Shown here piece after piece: positions 64,000-64,000 of a DNA stretch of 64,000 nucleotides. The notes beneath the pieces are model-generated. The model searched no databases. It was not told where the DNA came from and saw only the letters and a program-made list of their open reading frames with translations. The stretch is from Azonexus fungiphilus (lineage in GTDB: Bacteria; Pseudomonadota; Gammaproteobacteria; Burkholderiales; Rhodocyclaceae): positions 176,555 through 240,554 of the forward strand of contig NZ_RBXP01000014.1 of NCBI RefSeq assembly GCF_003634965.1. Direction: 5' to 3'. The position numbers and the translations under genes were made by a program. The stretch's first letter is position 1, and the number at the start of each line of letters is the position of its first letter.

Positions 64000-64000
64000 C

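Overview
The window looks like a high-GC betaproteobacterial chromosome, most likely a member of the Rhodocyclales (Azospira/Dechloromonas-like). This rests on the order tRNA-Tyr/Gly/Thr-tuf-tRNA-Trp-secE-nusG-rplKAJL-rpoBC-rpsL-rpsG-fusA-tuf, on a PhaM-like polyhydroxybutyrate protein, on a CDP-glucoseen-reductase-type flavoprotein and on the gene content for aromatic and amino acid CoA metabolism. The placement is an inference from gene content, not from a computed phylogeny. There are no phage, IS, CRISPR or integrase signatures. Genes are tightly packed, and no gene-free stretch exceeds about 210 bases.

Layout. 1-5.9 kb: the end of a Liv-type ABC importer (permease, permease, periplasmic binding protein, ATPase) followed by a phenylacetate-CoA-ligase-like protein and a small exported protein. 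5.9-9.1 kb: an alpha-methylacyl-CoA racemase (CaiB family), a conserved membrane protein, and a stomatin/NfeD pair. 9.2-18.7 kb: an AEC transporter, a PhaM-like phasin, a two-component system with a membrane methyltransferase, a LysR/azoreductase/pirin group and an SLC13-type transporter with RCK_C domains. 18.7-28.6 kb: a fused indolepyruvate:ferredoxin oxidoreductase, a D-lactate-type FAD dehydrogenase, and a complete second Liv operon (binding lipoprotein, livH, livM, livG, livF). 28.6-35.4 kb: a LysE exporter, a 2Fe-2S flavoprotein reductase, an epimerase/HemJ/RNA-methyltransferase run, an acetyl-CoA hydrolase/transferase and small exported proteins. 35.4-45.3 kb: dac-dat-ybeD-lipB-lipA, a NhaR-like LysR regulator opposite htpX, a VOC protein, lgt and ilvD. 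45.4-64 kb: a small cytochrome c, four tRNAs, and the translation/transcription superoperon flanked by two nearly identical tuf genes.

How the genes may work together. The two Liv importers, the ligase, the CoA racemase, the ferredoxin-linked 2-oxoacid oxidoreductase, the D-2-hydroxyacid dehydrogenase and the CoA hydrolase are consistent with uptake of amino or aromatic acids and their conversion through acyl-CoA thioesters. This is inferred from families and proximity.

The most unusual signal is a recurrent asymmetric palindrome with core CGGTCGACCG and an A-rich flank. Nine perfect cores lie in the first 26 kb and none in the remaining 38 kb. They sit mostly in intergenic gaps, about 19-22 nt before start codons or just after stops, and where they fall inside genes they tend to lie at termini or in apparent interdomain linkers. 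This behaves like a small dispersed repeat or regulatory element family that no annotated feature explains.
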